A stretch of 64,000 nucleotides of DNA from Sulfitobacter sp. DFL-14. Its GTDB lineage: Bacteria > Pseudomonadota > Alphaproteobacteria > Rhodobacterales > Rhodobacteraceae. The translations under genes and the position numbers were made by a program. Positions 26,980 to 37,874 of the stretch are shown in pieces; the stretch's first letter is position 1, and every line of letters begins with the position of its first letter. The stretch covers positions 188,625-252,624 of the forward strand of contig NZ_QBFD01000029.1 in assembly GCF_003335585.1 (NCBI RefSeq). The letters are read 5' to 3'. Under the pieces are notes generated by a model that was not told where the DNA came from, did not search any database, and saw only the letters and a list, made by a program, of their open reading frames with translations.

Positions 26980-28022
26980 TACACCCCCTGCGGCCCATCC
27001 TCGAAATCCAGCGTCACGGGAAAATGATCGGAGGCGGTCACAAGGGCGTCGCGCAGCGCATGATCGCGCCAGCATTCCGGGTCGTCCAGCGGATGCCAGA
27101 TGCGCCAGCTTGCCCCCCGCGCCCGAAACTCCGGCGTGACCATCACGTAATCAAGCAGGGCCTGCAGGAACCGCTTTTCCTGCCTGATCCAGAACCGCGC
27201 CGTGGTCGGGGCCACGCCAAGCTTGCGCTGCAATGCCTGCCGCGCATGAGGGTCAAAAAGCGCGCCTGCCGCCCCTTCCTCCCCCATCACGATTTCGACC
27301 GAGGACCTGCCAAAGAGGTTTTCAAAGGAATCCAGCCCCGGCCCGTCATTGAGATCGCCCAGCAGCATCAGCGGGGTGCCTTCGGCCAGATGCATGTCGA
27401 TCCGCCGCCGCAGCCAGACCGCCTGTGCCAATTGCTTGCGCCGGTTGGCCACGCCAAGGCTCAACACCTGCTGTTCGGTCTTTGCCCCATGCGGCGCTTT
27501 CGATTTCAGATGGGCCCCGATCATCTGGAAGGAGAAACCGCCGCGCGTCTCTATCGCCAGTTCCAGCGGCGGCTTGGAAAAGACCACCAGGTCCTCATTC
27601 GCATCGATATCCAGATCGATCCGCAGGGCGGTGTCAAACCGCGGTGCCCCGCCCGCCCCTTCCGGCCCGGCGAATTCGCCCCTGGGATCGTGCCGGGGGG
27701 TCAGCATCTCAGGGTCGTAAAGCAGCGCGATTTCCTGTTGGGTGTCGTTGGAGAACCCCATGATCGCATGGGTCGTGCGCAATCCGAACCGGTCGGCAAA
27801 ATGCTCCAGCGCGGCAATGGTCGAATGCGATTTGCCCTGATCGGGTGCTTCGATGACCATGACCGCATCCGCATCCATCGCACGGAACACCCGGCCCAGC
27901 GCCGCCGTCTGATCGGCGCGGGTGACGTCATGGCGCGCGGACCAGCCGTGATCGTCGTAGAGCCGGTCTGATGGATCAAAAAGCGCCGAAAACCATTCGA
28001 CGTTATAAGTCGCGATCCGCAT
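26979..28022 (-). CDS. Endonuclease/exonuclease/phosphatase-fold protein
   Basis: Protein of 347 residues. The N-terminal IATYNVEWF, the metal Glu in VMVIEAPD, GAHLKSK, GDLNDGPG and the C-terminal ASDHFPV form the complete EEP active site (DNase I/phosphodiesterase fold). No signal peptide, so cytosolic. The substrate (nucleic acid or a phosphodiester) cannot be told from sequence. Both ends are coupled by one-base stop/start overlaps to the flanking genes (TGATG and TAATG). Confidence 0.87.
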   Translation of the reverse strand: MRIATYNVEWFSALFDPSDRLYDDHGWSARHDVTRADQTAALGRVFRAMDADAVMVIEAPDQGKSHSTIAALEHFADRFGLRTTHAIMGFSNDTQQEIALLYDPEMLTPRHDPRGEFAGPEGAGGAPRFDTALRIDLDIDANEDLVVFSKPPLELAIETRGGFSFQMIGAHLKSKAPHGAKTEQQVLSLGVANRRKQLAQAVWLRRRIDMHLAEGTPLMLLGDLNDGPGLDSFENLFGRSSVEIVMGEEGAAGALFDPHARQALQRKLGVAPTTARFWIRQEKRFLQALLDYVMVTPEFRARGASWRIWHPLDDPECWRDHALRDALVTASDHFPVTLDFEDGPQGV

Positions 28023-28702
28023 CAGGCGGCGCGGCGCGACAGGGTTTCCCAGGCGCGATTGATGTCGATCAGCCGCTTCTCGGCCATGCGCACCGCCTCT
28101 TCGGGCAGGCCCCGTGCAACCAGCGCATCGGGGTGATTCTCGCGCACCAGCCTGCGCCAGGCCGCCCGGGCCTCTTGCTGCGTGGCATTGGGCGAAATGC
28201 CCAGCACCGTATGCGGCAGCGGCGATGTATCGGGCACGAACCGCGCCTTCAGCGCCGCGAAATCGTCTTCCGACAGGCCAAAGATCCGGGCCACCTCGTC
28301 CAGGAAGGCATCCTCATTGGGGTGATAGGTGCCATCCGCCATGGCAATGTGAAACAACCCCTCCATGAGGTCGCGCAGCATGTCCGGCTGGTCGCTGAAC
28401 ATGTCGGCAATGCGTCGGGCGTAATCGTCAAATCCCGCCACGTCCTGCCGCGCCAGGTTAAAGACCCTGGCCGCGCCCGCGGTATCCCCTTCGGCGATCT
28501 GGAAGACCTCGCGAAAGGCCATGACCTCTTCACGCGTGACCAGCCCGTCGGCCTTGGCCATCTTGGCCCCCAGCGCGATCACCGCGATGGTAAAGGCCAC
28601 AGAGCGCTCCGGCGGGCTGCGCAGGCGGTCAAATACCGCCGCCAGCCCCTCGCCGGAGGTCAGGGCAGACAATGCTTCGGTGATGCGGGTCCAGATCGAC
28701 AT
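28022..28702 (-). CDS. TerB-like plus DnaJ-domain (DjlA-like) co-chaperone
   Basis: Protein of 226 residues. Residues about 30-150 match the TerB/DjlA central helical domain (ALGAKMAKADGLVTREEV, then IAMADGTYHPNEDAFL), and the C-terminal J domain has the HPD motif (ENHPDALV) needed to stimulate Hsp70. Unlike E. coli DjlA it has no clear N-terminal membrane helix. It starts the coupled three-gene set with the EEP protein and the secreted acidic protein. Confidence 0.87.
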   Translation of the reverse strand: MSIWTRITEALSALTSGEGLAAVFDRLRSPPERSVAFTIAVIALGAKMAKADGLVTREEVMAFREVFQIAEGDTAGAARVFNLARQDVAGFDDYARRIADMFSDQPDMLRDLMEGLFHIAMADGTYHPNEDAFLDEVARIFGLSEDDFAALKARFVPDTSPLPHTVLGISPNATQQEARAAWRRLVRENHPDALVARGLPEEAVRMAEKRLIDINRAWETLSRRAA

Positions 28703-28733
28703 GGCCCCATCATAGGGCTGCCAAAGGGGGAAG

Positions 28734-29222
28734 TCAGGATGCGGAAACGGATTTCTGCATCAAAATGAGGTCAAGCCATTGCCCGGCCTTGAAGCCCACC
28801 TGCGGCATGTGTCCGGTCTGGCGGAACCCCCGCCGCGCATGAAAGGCGATTGCGCGCGGATTGGCACCGCTGATCGCGGCCACCATCACGTGATGGCCCA
28901 GTGCTGCGGCCCCGGCCTCTGCCCTGTCCATCAGCCTGTCGGCAATGTCCCTGCCCTGGGCAGAGGTCCGCAGGATCACGCTGTGCTCGACTGTCATCAC
29001 ATAGCCCGGCCCGGGCCGGAACGGGCCGAAGGTCACCACCCCTGCGAGCCCCTGCGCATCCTCGGCCAGCCAGAAAGCGCCCTGACGCTGCGCGATCCGC
29101 GCGGTCATGGCGGCTTCGCTCCATTCCTGCGTGGTGAAAGTGGCCAGCGTATCGCGGATCATGCCGTTCCACAGCTCTGCCACCTGTGCCGCATCCGCCT
29201 CCACCGCCGCCCGGATGATCAC
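28734..29222 (-). CDS. GNAT-family N-acetyltransferase
   Basis: Protein of 162 residues close to the phosphinothricin/L-amino-acid acetyltransferase group (Pat, MnaT): IIRAAVEADAAQVAELWN at the start, then the acetyl-CoA site around SAQGRDIADRLMDRAEAGA and the C-terminal ANPRAIAFHARRGF. The GTG start overlaps the stop of the upstream VOC gene (GTGA). The acceptor is probably a small amine or amino-acid analogue (family-based inference). Confidence 0.85.
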   Translation of the reverse strand: MIIRAAVEADAAQVAELWNGMIRDTLATFTTQEWSEAAMTARIAQRQGAFWLAEDAQGLAGVVTFGPFRPGPGYVMTVEHSVILRTSAQGRDIADRLMDRAEAGAAALGHHVMVAAISGANPRAIAFHARRGFRQTGHMPQVGFKAGQWLDLILMQKSVSAS

Positions 29223-29830
29223 GCCAGTATTCTCGCGCCCGAAGCGGTATCAAAGGCGGCCTTCAAACCGGCAGGACCGGCGGCAAAGACAATGCGCGTA
29301 TCGGTCAGCACGGGCGCCAGCATGTCGGCCAGGGCGGCGGCGTCGGGATGGGTGACGGTCAGCCTTTCCAACCGGCACCCAGAGGGGGCCAGGCGCGCCG
29401 CCGGATGGTTGCCCCCTTCCCATTGCATGAGCGCGGGCGCGCAATTGTCGAAGGGCAGGATGCCGGAGGCCGGAACCGCCATGCGCCAGCGCAGATCGCC
29501 CCGTTGCAGACTGACGGGCGCGCCAAACCCCGCTGGCAGCGCGGCAAGGGTCGCCTCCAGATCGTCGCAACGGCAAATCCAGTTGGTCAGCCTGGGCTGC
29601 CCGGCGAAACGGTCAAGATCGAACCAGCGCGGCCGGTCCGGCACCGGGGCGTCGGGATTGACCGCAATCGCCTCAAGGTAAAGCCCGTCTTCAAGGCCGA
29701 GAAGCGTGTTATGCGTATGAAAAACAGCATGTTCACCCCCCGGTTGCGGGGTCTGCCCCAGGCTGCGGGTGACATGGTCTGTCGCCTGATGCAGCAATGC
29801 ACCGGCAACCGCGATGTGATCCAGTTCCAT
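29219..29830 (-). CDS. VOC-family glyoxalase-like protein
   Basis: Protein of 203 residues beginning MELDHIAVAGALLHQATDHV, with the Glyoxalase_3-like layout (HTHNTLLGLEDGLYLEAIAV, then GGNHPAARL). Enzymatic role unknown. The ATG at 29830 gives the family-typical N-terminus. It is translationally coupled to the acetyltransferase and divergent from the tail-collar gene across a spacer with an inverted repeat. Confidence 0.8.
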   Translation of the reverse strand: MELDHIAVAGALLHQATDHVTRSLGQTPQPGGEHAVFHTHNTLLGLEDGLYLEAIAVNPDAPVPDRPRWFDLDRFAGQPRLTNWICRCDDLEATLAALPAGFGAPVSLQRGDLRWRMAVPASGILPFDNCAPALMQWEGGNHPAARLAPSGCRLERLTVTHPDAAALADMLAPVLTDTRIVFAAGPAGLKAAFDTASGARILA

Positions 29831-29871
29831 GCGATGTCCGCCTGCTGATGCCAGTGTTAAATACGAATGAT

Positions 29872-29889
29872 CGTCAATTGAATTTGACG
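29872..29889. promoter_or_regulatory. Inverted repeat in a divergent promoter region
   Basis: CGTCAA-N6-TTGACG is a perfect 6-6-6 dyad between the divergent VOC and tail-collar genes, about 42 bp upstream of the VOC ATG and 100 bp upstream of the collar ATG. It may be an operator. TTGACG could also serve as a -35 element. No regulator gene is adjacent. Confidence 0.35.
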
Positions 29890-29988
29890 TAAGACGCAGC
29901 ACAGGTCAAACTGAGGCCGCGAGAATTATCATTTTAGAACTTCATTATTCAAGCTCGCTGATTAAACCCGATTCGGAGGACCCTAGAC

Positions 29989-30621
29989 ATGTTCACTTGC
30001 AAACGTATGATTTCGGCGCTGGCACCTGTTGCCCTTGCTGCCGGTATAAGCGCCCCGGCTTTGCCCGCTGCGGCCCAGGAATTCTGGATCGGCCAGATCG
30101 TCATGGGCGGCTGGAATTTTTGCCCGCGGACCACAACCGAGGCAGATGGCCAACTGCTGCCGATCAGCCAGAATACCGCCCTCTTTTCGCTTTACGGCAC
30201 GATGTACGGCGGTGACGGACGCACGACATTCGCCCTGCCCGATCTGCGTGGTCGGGTGCCGATGCACGCCGGGAGCGGCCCTGGCCTGACCCCGCGCCTG
30301 CAAGGGCAGAAATTCGGTACGGAAACGGTGGCCCTGACACAGTCACAAATGCCGTCGCACAATCATTTGATGTCGGTCAACAACAACGGCGGTGACAAAC
30401 GGCGGCCCGCCAATGACTTTCTGTCCTACTCCACCCTGACAGAGGGCCTGCCACCGGATCAGGTCGAAAAGATGTATGCTACGGACTCGACGCCGGGCGA
30501 TACACTGGATTCCAATGCGATCACAAACGCGGGCGGAAACCAGTCCCATCCGAACGTTCAGCCGGTGCAGGTCATCCGGTATTGTATCGTGCTTCAGGGC
30601 CTCTTTCCGTCCCGGAACTGA
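29989..30621 (+). CDS. Secreted tail-collar-domain (MdpB-like) protein
   Basis: Protein of 210 residues. An N-terminal signal peptide (positively charged MFTCKRM, hydrophobic core, cleavage expected after Ala29 in PAAAQ) precedes a phage tail-collar domain: GQIVMGGWNFCPR, ADGQLLPISQNTALFSLYGT, YGGDGRTTFALPDLRGRVPMH. The C-terminus ends QVIRYCIVLQG. Collar domains occur in phage fibres and microcystin-dependent proteins, but there is no phage gene nearby and the signal peptide implies export by Sec. Upstream GGAGGA supports the start. Confidence 0.83.
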   Translation: MFTCKRMISALAPVALAAGISAPALPAAAQEFWIGQIVMGGWNFCPRTTTEADGQLLPISQNTALFSLYGTMYGGDGRTTFALPDLRGRVPMHAGSGPGLTPRLQGQKFGTETVALTQSQMPSHNHLMSVNNNGGDKRRPANDFLSYSTLTEGLPPDQVEKMYATDSTPGDTLDSNAITNAGGNQSHPNVQPVQVIRYCIVLQGLFPSRN

Positions 30622-30645
30622 TCTGACCGCAATCCAGGGTTTTAT

Positions 30646-30680
30646 GGGGCCGTCCGCATCCGCGGGCGGCCCTTTGCGTT
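30646..30680 (+). terminator. Rho-independent terminator after the tail-collar gene
   Basis: An 11-bp stem, GGGCCGTCCGC (30647-30657) with GCGGGCGGCCC (30662-30672), has one G-U pair and a four-base loop, followed by TTTGCGTTT. It begins 26 bp after the stop codon and ends at the mutase gene's 3' end on the other strand, so it separates the two convergent units. Confidence 0.75.
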
Positions 30681-32804
30681 TCAGCTGCGCGCTGCCTGGA
30701 TGAGCTTCAGGATGTCCTGCGCCGCTGCGGGGATATTGGTGCCGGGACCAAAGATCGCCTTGACCCCGGCGTCATAGAGAAACTGGTAATCCTGCTGCGG
30801 GATCACGCCGCCGCAGATCACCAGAATATCCTCCGCCCCGGCCTCCTTCAGCGCCTTGACCAGCTGCGGGGCCAATGTCTTGTGACCGGCGGCTTGGCTG
30901 CTGATGCCGATCACATGGACGTCGTTGTCCACGGCATCCTGCGCCGCCTCTGCCGGGGTCTGGAACAAGGGGCCTACATCCACGTCGAAACCGATGTCGG
31001 CAAAGGCCGTGGCAATCACCTTGGCCCCCCGGTCGTGGCCGTCCTGGCCCATCTTGACCACCAGCATGCGCGGGCGGCGGCCTTCGGCCTGGGCGAAATC
31101 CTCGACCGATTTCTGGATGGCGGCAAAGCCTTCGTCGCCCTCATAGGCGGCACCGTAGACACCGGCCAGGGTCTTGACCTCGGCGCGGTGTCGGCCGAAT
31201 TGTTTTTCCATCGCCATGCTGATTTCCCCCACCGTGGCACGTGCGCGCGCGGCCTCGACCGCGCCCTCCAACAGATTGCCGCCCTCTGCCGCGCGGCGGC
31301 TCAATTCATCCAATGCGGCGTCGCAGGCGGCCTCGTCACGGCTGGCCCGGATGCTTTCCAGACGCCTGATCTGACTGTCCCGCACGGCGACATTGTCCAC
31401 ATCCAGAATGTCGATCGGATCTTCCTTGTCGCGGCGGTATTTGTTGACGCCGACAATCACCTCGTCGCCCCGGTCGATATTGGCCTGCCGCTGGGCGGCG
31501 GCCTCTTCGATCCTGAGCTTGGGCATGCCGGAGGCGACAGCCTTGGTCATGCCGCCCATTTCCTCGACCTCTTCGATCAGCTTCCAGGCGGCTTCCGCCA
31601 GATCGGCGGTCAGTTTTTCAACATAGTAGGAGCCCGCCAGCGGGTCCACGACATTGGTCACCCCGGTTTCTTCCTGCAGGATCAGCTGGGTGTTGCGCGC
31701 AATGCGGGCGGAATGGTCGGTGGGCAGGCCAATCGCCTCGTCCAGCGAGTTGGTGTGCAGCGACTGGGTGCCACCCAGCACCGCCGACATCGCCTCATAG
31801 GCGGTGCGCACCACGTTGTTGTAGGGGTCCTGTTCGGCCAGGCTGACACCGCTGGTCTGGCAATGGGTGCGCAGCATGGAGGATTTGGCATCCTTGGGCG
31901 AGAATTCCGCCATGATCCGGCTCCACAACAGCCGCGCCGCGCGCAGTTTGGCGGCCTCCATGAAGAAGTTCATGCCGATGGCAAAGAAGAACGACAGGCG
32001 CGGCGCAAAACGGTCCACGTCCATACCGGCGGCGATGGCGGTGCGCACATATTCGCGCCCGTCGGCGAGGGTAAAGGCCAGCTCCTGAACCAGGTTCGCA
32101 CCCGCCTCCTGCATGTGGTAGCCGGAAATCGAGATGGAGTTGAATTTCGGCATCTCATTGGCGGTGTATTCGATGATATCCGCGATGATCCGCATCGAGG
32201 GTTCAGGCGGGTAGATATAGGTGTTGCGGACCATGAACTCCTTGAGGATGTCATTCTGGATGGTCCCGGAAAGTGCCGCGCGGTCCACGCCCTGTTCCTC
32301 GCCCGCGACAATGAAACTGGCCAGGATCGGGATCACCGCACCGTTCATCGTCATGCTGACGCTGACCTTGTCCAGCGGGATGCCGTCAAACAGGATCTTC
32401 ATGTCCTCGACGCTGTCGATGGCCACACCGGCCTTGCCCACATCGCCCTCAACACGGGGATGGTCGCTGTCATAGCCCCGGTGCGTCGCCAGATCGAAGG
32501 CCACGGAAACACCCTGCTGCCCCGCTGCCAGGTTGCGCCGGTAGAAGGCGTTGGATTCCTCCGCAGTGGAGAACCCGGCGTATTGGCGGATGGTCCAGGG
32601 ACGGCCCACATACATCGTGGCCTTTACCCCGCGCGTGAAAGGCGCTTCACCGGGGACGGAGCCCAGGTGCGCCAGCCCTTTGGTATCTTCCGCCGTATAA
32701 AGCGGCTGTACGTCGATCCCTTCCAGCGTGCGCCATGTCAGGTCTTCCAGGCTGCGCCCACGCAGTTCCTTTTCAGCTAAAGCGCGCCACTTGTCTTTGC
32801 TCAT
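30681..32804 (-). CDS. mcmA: Methylmalonyl-CoA mutase (single-chain)
   Basis: Protein of 707-708 residues combining the (beta/alpha)8 CoA-binding barrel ([21 protein letters not shown] region, [12 protein letters not shown]) and the C-terminal adenosylcobalamin domain with the DxHxxG motif [10 protein letters not shown], His590 being the lower cobalt ligand. It converts (R)-methylmalonyl-CoA to succinyl-CoA, the last step of propionyl-CoA assimilation. ATG 32804 is chosen because AAAAGGA is then correctly spaced. pccA and pccB in the same orientation supply its substrate. Confidence 0.94.
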   Translation of the reverse strand: MSKDKWRALAEKELRGRSLEDLTWRTLEGIDVQPLYTAEDTKGLAHLGSVPGEAPFTRGVKATMYVGRPWTIRQYAGFSTAEESNAFYRRNLAAGQQGVSVAFDLATHRGYDSDHPRVEGDVGKAGVAIDSVEDMKILFDGIPLDKVSVSMTMNGAVIPILASFIVAGEEQGVDRAALSGTIQNDILKEFMVRNTYIYPPEPSMRIIADIIEYTANEMPKFNSISISGYHMQEAGANLVQELAFTLADGREYVRTAIAAGMDVDRFAPRLSFFFAIGMNFFMEAAKLRAARLLWSRIMAEFSPKDAKSSMLRTHCQTSGVSLAEQDPYNNVVRTAYEAMSAVLGGTQSLHTNSLDEAIGLPTDHSARIARNTQLILQEETGVTNVVDPLAGSYYVEKLTADLAEAAWKLIEEVEEMGGMTKAVASGMPKLRIEEAAAQRQANIDRGDEVIVGVNKYRRDKEDPIDILDVDNVAVRDSQIRRLESIRASRDEAACDAALDELSRRAAEGGNLLEGAVEAARARATVGEISMAMEKQFGRHRAEVKTLAGVYGAAYEGDEGFAAIQKSVEDFAQAEGRRPRMLVVKMGQDGHDRGAKVIATAFADIGFDVDVGPLFQTPAEAAQDAVDNDVHVIGISSQAAGHKTLAPQLVKALKEAGAEDILVICGGVIPQQDYQFLYDAGVKAIFGPGTNIPAAAQDILKLIQAARS

Positions 32805-33696
32805 GTCCATGTCCTTTTGTCTCTTGTGCCGGCGGCAGGCTTGGGCCCGCTCTTTTCCGGATTTCATCCTCTGTCAGTGTCGCCAGACCATCAGCACCGG
32901 CGGTCAGCCAGTGCAGGTCGTCCGAATAATGTTCGCGCAGGACCGCCGCCTGCGCCGTTGTGAAGGGCTGCCAGCGCCCCTGCCCGCGCGGCAGAAGCGT
33001 GGGATCACTGCCCTGATCGGCCAGCACGCCGCGCAGATCGTTCAGCGGCAGCGACCGGTTCAGCCAGAGCATCTGCGGCTTGCCGGGCAGGCGCAGATCG
33101 ACCGCTTCCTGCAGCATCCGTTCCGGGCGGCCCGCGAAATTCTCGAACGGCATGATCCTGATATCCGCCCCCGGCACCGCGCGGGCCAGATCGGTGATCA
33201 CGTCGCGCCAGCTGCGGGTGCTTTGCGCGATCCGGGCATATTTCGCCGCATCGTGGATCTTGTGCCCCCGCGCCGCCGTCAGAGCCGAGGCGGAGGCCCA
33301 CCACAGGTCCTGCGCGCGGATCGACAGGACCACCCGCGACACCCGCCCGCCAAAGGCCGCGGCAATCCGCGCCATCCGCTCTCCGACAGCGGGGTAAAGC
33401 GTGGCATGGCGAAATCCATAGGTGCAGGTGCCCAGCATGTTCTCGTCGCTGACCAGCAGCTTGGAGATGCCCCGCGCCTCGGCCCTGGCGGTCAGCAGGC
33501 GGACCCTGCCATCGGCCCGCTGCGGCGCACGGGGCGGAATGTTGTGGAACATGCCCGGAAACACCGATTTCCGGGTCCGTCCCGGCCCCCAGAAGCCGAT
33601 GCCGTTCTCTTCCAGCGTCCGGGCGTGTCCGCGCACGAAATGCTGGAAAGTGGTGGTGCCGGTACGGTGCGCGCCGAGGTGCAGGATGACATCCAT
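32773..33696 (-). CDS. Sulfotransferase-like P-loop protein
   Basis: Protein of 307 residues. Its N-terminus [18 protein letters not shown] is the 5'-phosphosulfate-binding loop of PAPS-dependent sulfotransferases, and [17 protein letters not shown] resembles the 3'-phosphate-binding strand with Arg and Ser. The acceptor is unknown. The gene overlaps the mutase start by 32 bp in another frame, which is unusual for an unrelated function and may help couple the two. The start at 33696 has no obvious ribosome site; an in-frame ATG at 33744 is possible. Confidence 0.72.
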   Translation of the reverse strand: MDVILHLGAHRTGTTTFQHFVRGHARTLEENGIGFWGPGRTRKSVFPGMFHNIPPRAPQRADGRVRLLTARAEARGISKLLVSDENMLGTCTYGFRHATLYPAVGERMARIAAAFGGRVSRVVLSIRAQDLWWASASALTAARGHKIHDAAKYARIAQSTRSWRDVITDLARAVPGADIRIMPFENFAGRPERMLQEAVDLRLPGKPQMLWLNRSLPLNDLRGVLADQGSDPTLLPRGQGRWQPFTTAQAAVLREHYSDDLHWLTAGADGLATLTEDEIRKRAGPSLPPAQETKGHGHEQRQVARFS

Positions 33697-33864
33697 GATG
33701 CTCTGGCCTATCTTTTGCAAAAAGGCCGCCCGGTCCGGCCACATCACGGGTATACCCCCGGTCATGACCTCAAAACCCTTGCAGTGTACTTAATGCGCGC
33801 AGTCCCAAGAATGTGCATCGCATTTGCCCGCCCAATCCCTATATACAGGGTCAGGGGAGAACTT

Positions 33865-34326
33865 ATGAAACGACTGTTGACGCTTGTTTTTGCTGGAATT
33901 TTCGCGACTTCAGCGGCCGCGCAATCGCCTGCTGTCGATGATGACAGCCTGTTGTTTGCACCCGCCGACATGGCGGATTTAAGTGAATTTAGATGGAAAA
34001 AGCGCCCGGTGGTGGTCTTTGCCGACAGTGCGGACGACCCTGCTTTCATCGAACAGATGGAATTGCTGCGCGCCCAGCCCGAAGAACTGGCGGTGCGCGA
34101 CGTCATGGTTCTGACCGACACCGACCCGGAGGCGCGCGCGCCTTTGCGGCTGAAAATGCGGCCACGCGGCTTCATGCTGGTGCTGGTGGGCAAGGATGGC
34201 GGGATCAAGCTGCGCAAACCCTTTCCCTGGGACGTGCGCGAGATCACCCGCAGCATCGACAAGATGCCGATGCGCCAGCGCGAAATCCGCGAGCACAAGG
34301 AATCCGAGGGCCTCATCCTGCGGTGA
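33865..34326 (+). CDS. DUF4174-family secreted protein
   Basis: Protein of 153 residues. A signal peptide (MKRLLTLVFAGIFATSAAAQ, cut near residue 19) is followed by a thioredoxin-like DUF4174 domain: FRWKKRPVVVFADSADDPAF, then GFMLVLVGKDGGIKLRKPFPW. The catalytic Cys pair of thioredoxins is absent. The ATG follows GGGGAGA. It is the only plus-strand gene in the propionate region; role unknown. Confidence 0.85.
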   Translation: MKRLLTLVFAGIFATSAAAQSPAVDDDSLLFAPADMADLSEFRWKKRPVVVFADSADDPAFIEQMELLRAQPEELAVRDVMVLTDTDPEARAPLRLKMRPRGFMLVLVGKDGGIKLRKPFPWDVREITRSIDKMPMRQREIREHKESEGLILR

Positions 34327-34386
34327 ACCTTGTGGAATGCGCCCCTCTGCCCTATATTGAGGGGGCAAGAGGAAGGGAGCACGTTT

Positions 34387-34461
34387 ATGGAAAAAGACCC
34401 AGACATCCCGTTCACACCGATCCCCGTGACTTGGCGGACCGGCCCGCGTCCGGGCTATTGA
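34387..34461 (+). CDS. Possible 24-residue peptide gene
   Basis: A short frame, MEKDPDIPFTPIPVT then WRTGPRPGY, starts eight bases after AAGGGAG, 60 bp past the DUF4174 stop, and overlaps the 3' end of the opposite membrane-protein gene by 50 bp. The ribosome site is good, but length and overlap make chance likely. No family recognised. Confidence 0.22.
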   Translation: MEKDPDIPFTPIPVTWRTGPRPGY

Positions 34462-35188
34462 TCACACGATCGGCGGCAGCACTGCCGCCCTCCGAATAGG
34501 CCAGTATCAGTTTGAGGGCATATTTGCCGAAAACGAAGGCCTGTTTCCGCATGCCCACATAATCCGAATAGATCGCGATCCGCCGTTCCGCATCCAGCGT
34601 GCGGAAGGTATCGCCGCGCATGTCCTCGGCCAGGCCCGAGAGTGATTTGATCAGGCTGTAATAGGCCACGATGGCGTCGATGGTCTGGCGCGGCAGCACG
34701 TCGATTTCCGCGATAACGGCGTCATAGACATGATCGTGCTGTTCGCGTGGCAGGAAGGGGATATACCCCTCGTCCTTGCGCATCCGGTCGATCAGGGCGG
34801 TCACATATTGCTCTGAACTATCGGCCTCCCAGAGCGATTCCAGCGTATTGCCGATCTCTGCATAAAGCGCCTTGTGATAGTCGCGCGTCTTTTCGGCCCG
34901 CGCGCGGGCCTTGCCGCCCTCGGCAAAGATCGCCGTGGTCAGCCAGCCGGTGGCGATCACCAGACCGGCAATCATCGCCTGCCCCACACGCGGGTCGATC
35001 TGCCCCATCAGCGGCAGGGCCAGCCAGATCAGCGCCCCCAGGACCAGCACCACCGGCAGGCCGATGGTCAGAAAGAACTGTGCAATGATCCGCCCGGCCA
35101 CCCGTGCTTCTTTCCACACCGCCAGCAGCACCGCGCAAAGCGCGACACCGGCAAGCAGGATCAGGGGAAGGGTCGGGGCAGCCAGCAT
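34412..35188 (-). CDS. Hypothetical membrane protein in the pccA operon
   Basis: Protein of 258 residues with two membrane segments in the first 85 residues (LPLILLAGVALCAVLLAVW, then FFLTIGLPVVLVLGALIWL and a following hydrophobic helix), then a soluble helical domain (EQYVTALIDRMRKDEGY, then YYSLIKSLSGLAEDMRGDTF). No enzyme motif. It starts 6 bp after the pccA stop, so it is certainly co-transcribed with pccA. A role in propionate metabolism would be inference from position only. Confidence 0.75.
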   Translation of the reverse strand: MLAAPTLPLILLAGVALCAVLLAVWKEARVAGRIIAQFFLTIGLPVVLVLGALIWLALPLMGQIDPRVGQAMIAGLVIATGWLTTAIFAEGGKARARAEKTRDYHKALYAEIGNTLESLWEADSSEQYVTALIDRMRKDEGYIPFLPREQHDHVYDAVIAEIDVLPRQTIDAIVAYYSLIKSLSGLAEDMRGDTFRTLDAERRIAIYSDYVGMRKQAFVFGKYALKLILAYSEGGSAAADRVINSPDAGRSAKSRGSV

Positions 35189-35194
35189 GGGGAG

Positions 35195-37195
<2,001 letters not shown>

Positions 37196-37306
37196 GCACT
37201 GTCCTTCTTGGTCTTGGTGAAAACGCGGAAACCCCGCTGCAGCGGGTGCTGCGCGGGGTCGGTTAAGCGGGTTTCAGCGCCGCCAGGGCGCTGATAGCGT
37301 GTCAGA

Positions 37307-37546
37307 TCAGTAGGATTTGCACTTGCCGGGGTTGAGCTGGCAATAGGCCAGGTTCGCGCCTGCGCCGATGGCAGCGCCCTGCAACAGGCTGCCGCTGGTG
37401 ATGGCCGCGGCACCGGCACCGACGGCACCGCCAGCAAGCGCCTGCTCGCCGATGTTGTCGCCGCAGGCCGCAAGCGCACCGCAGGCGGCAAACGCCAGCA
37501 CGACCTTGCGGGCCGAATTTGAAGTAATGTGAATTTGCTCGAACAC
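37307..37546 (-). CDS. Small lipoprotein with glycine-zipper-like segment
   Basis: Protein of 79 residues from a GTG start with AAGGAA upstream. The lipobox LAAC gives a lipidated Cys at about residue 28; it is followed by an Ala/Gly-rich stretch (AGGAVGAGAAAITSGSLLQG) able to pack into membranes, and a short Cys-containing tail (YCQLNPGKCKSY). Similar YMGG-like lipoproteins of unknown role sit next to pccA in Rhodobacterales, as far as I recall. GC-rich hairpins lie between it and pccA (about 37231-37292). Confidence 0.75.
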   Translation of the reverse strand: MFEQIHITSNSARKVVLAFAACGALAACGDNIGEQALAGGAVGAGAAAITSGSLLQGAAIGAGANLAYCQLNPGKCKSY

Positions 37547-37663
37547 TTGCCCGTTCCTTCTTTTCTTGTTTCCGAAGCGTCAACGCGGCAATTGCCTGCC
37601 GGTTCCCGCCGAGCTTCGATTATTGTCGCCCCTCGCCCCCCGTCTGGTAGAAACCCGTGTTTG

Positions 37664-37701
37664 GAAAAAACGGGCAGCAGGGATGTGACCCGCTGCTGCC
37701 C
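37664..37701 (-). terminator. Strong rho-independent terminator
   Basis: Read on the minus strand, GGGCAGCAG and CTGCTGCCC form a perfect 9-bp stem around a 12-nt loop and are followed by GTTTTTT (the A run at 37665-37670). It ends the transcript of the hypothetical gene at 37875-38234. It isolates the lipoprotein and pccA part from the pccB part, so pccA must have its own promoter downstream of it. The rest of the 328-bp spacer 37547-37874 shows no gene. Confidence 0.85.
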
Positions 37702-37874
37702 AGAGGGGGAAGGGGTATGGTCTAGATGCGAGGCGGGCCAGCTGGTTTGATCTGCGCCATCCTCAGGCCGGACGTTGGCCCAAGCGCGCGGCGCCGAAAA
37801 GCCCATACCGCCTGTTGCCGCAACATCGGCCAAGCCCCGCTGAAATTCGCATAGCACTGGCAAATTCACGCCGA

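Noticed and set aside
29989-30621. Prophage remnant
   Set aside because: Only a collar-domain protein is present, it has a signal peptide, and no other phage gene, integrase or attachment site is visible nearby.
30882-32780. A 632-codon open frame antisense to methylmalonyl-CoA mutase
   Set aside because: It mirrors the mutase codons in a GC-rich genome; the product is His/Gly/Arg-rich without domains. Similar long antisense frames opposite proS, ppk1 and pccA were rejected for the same reason.
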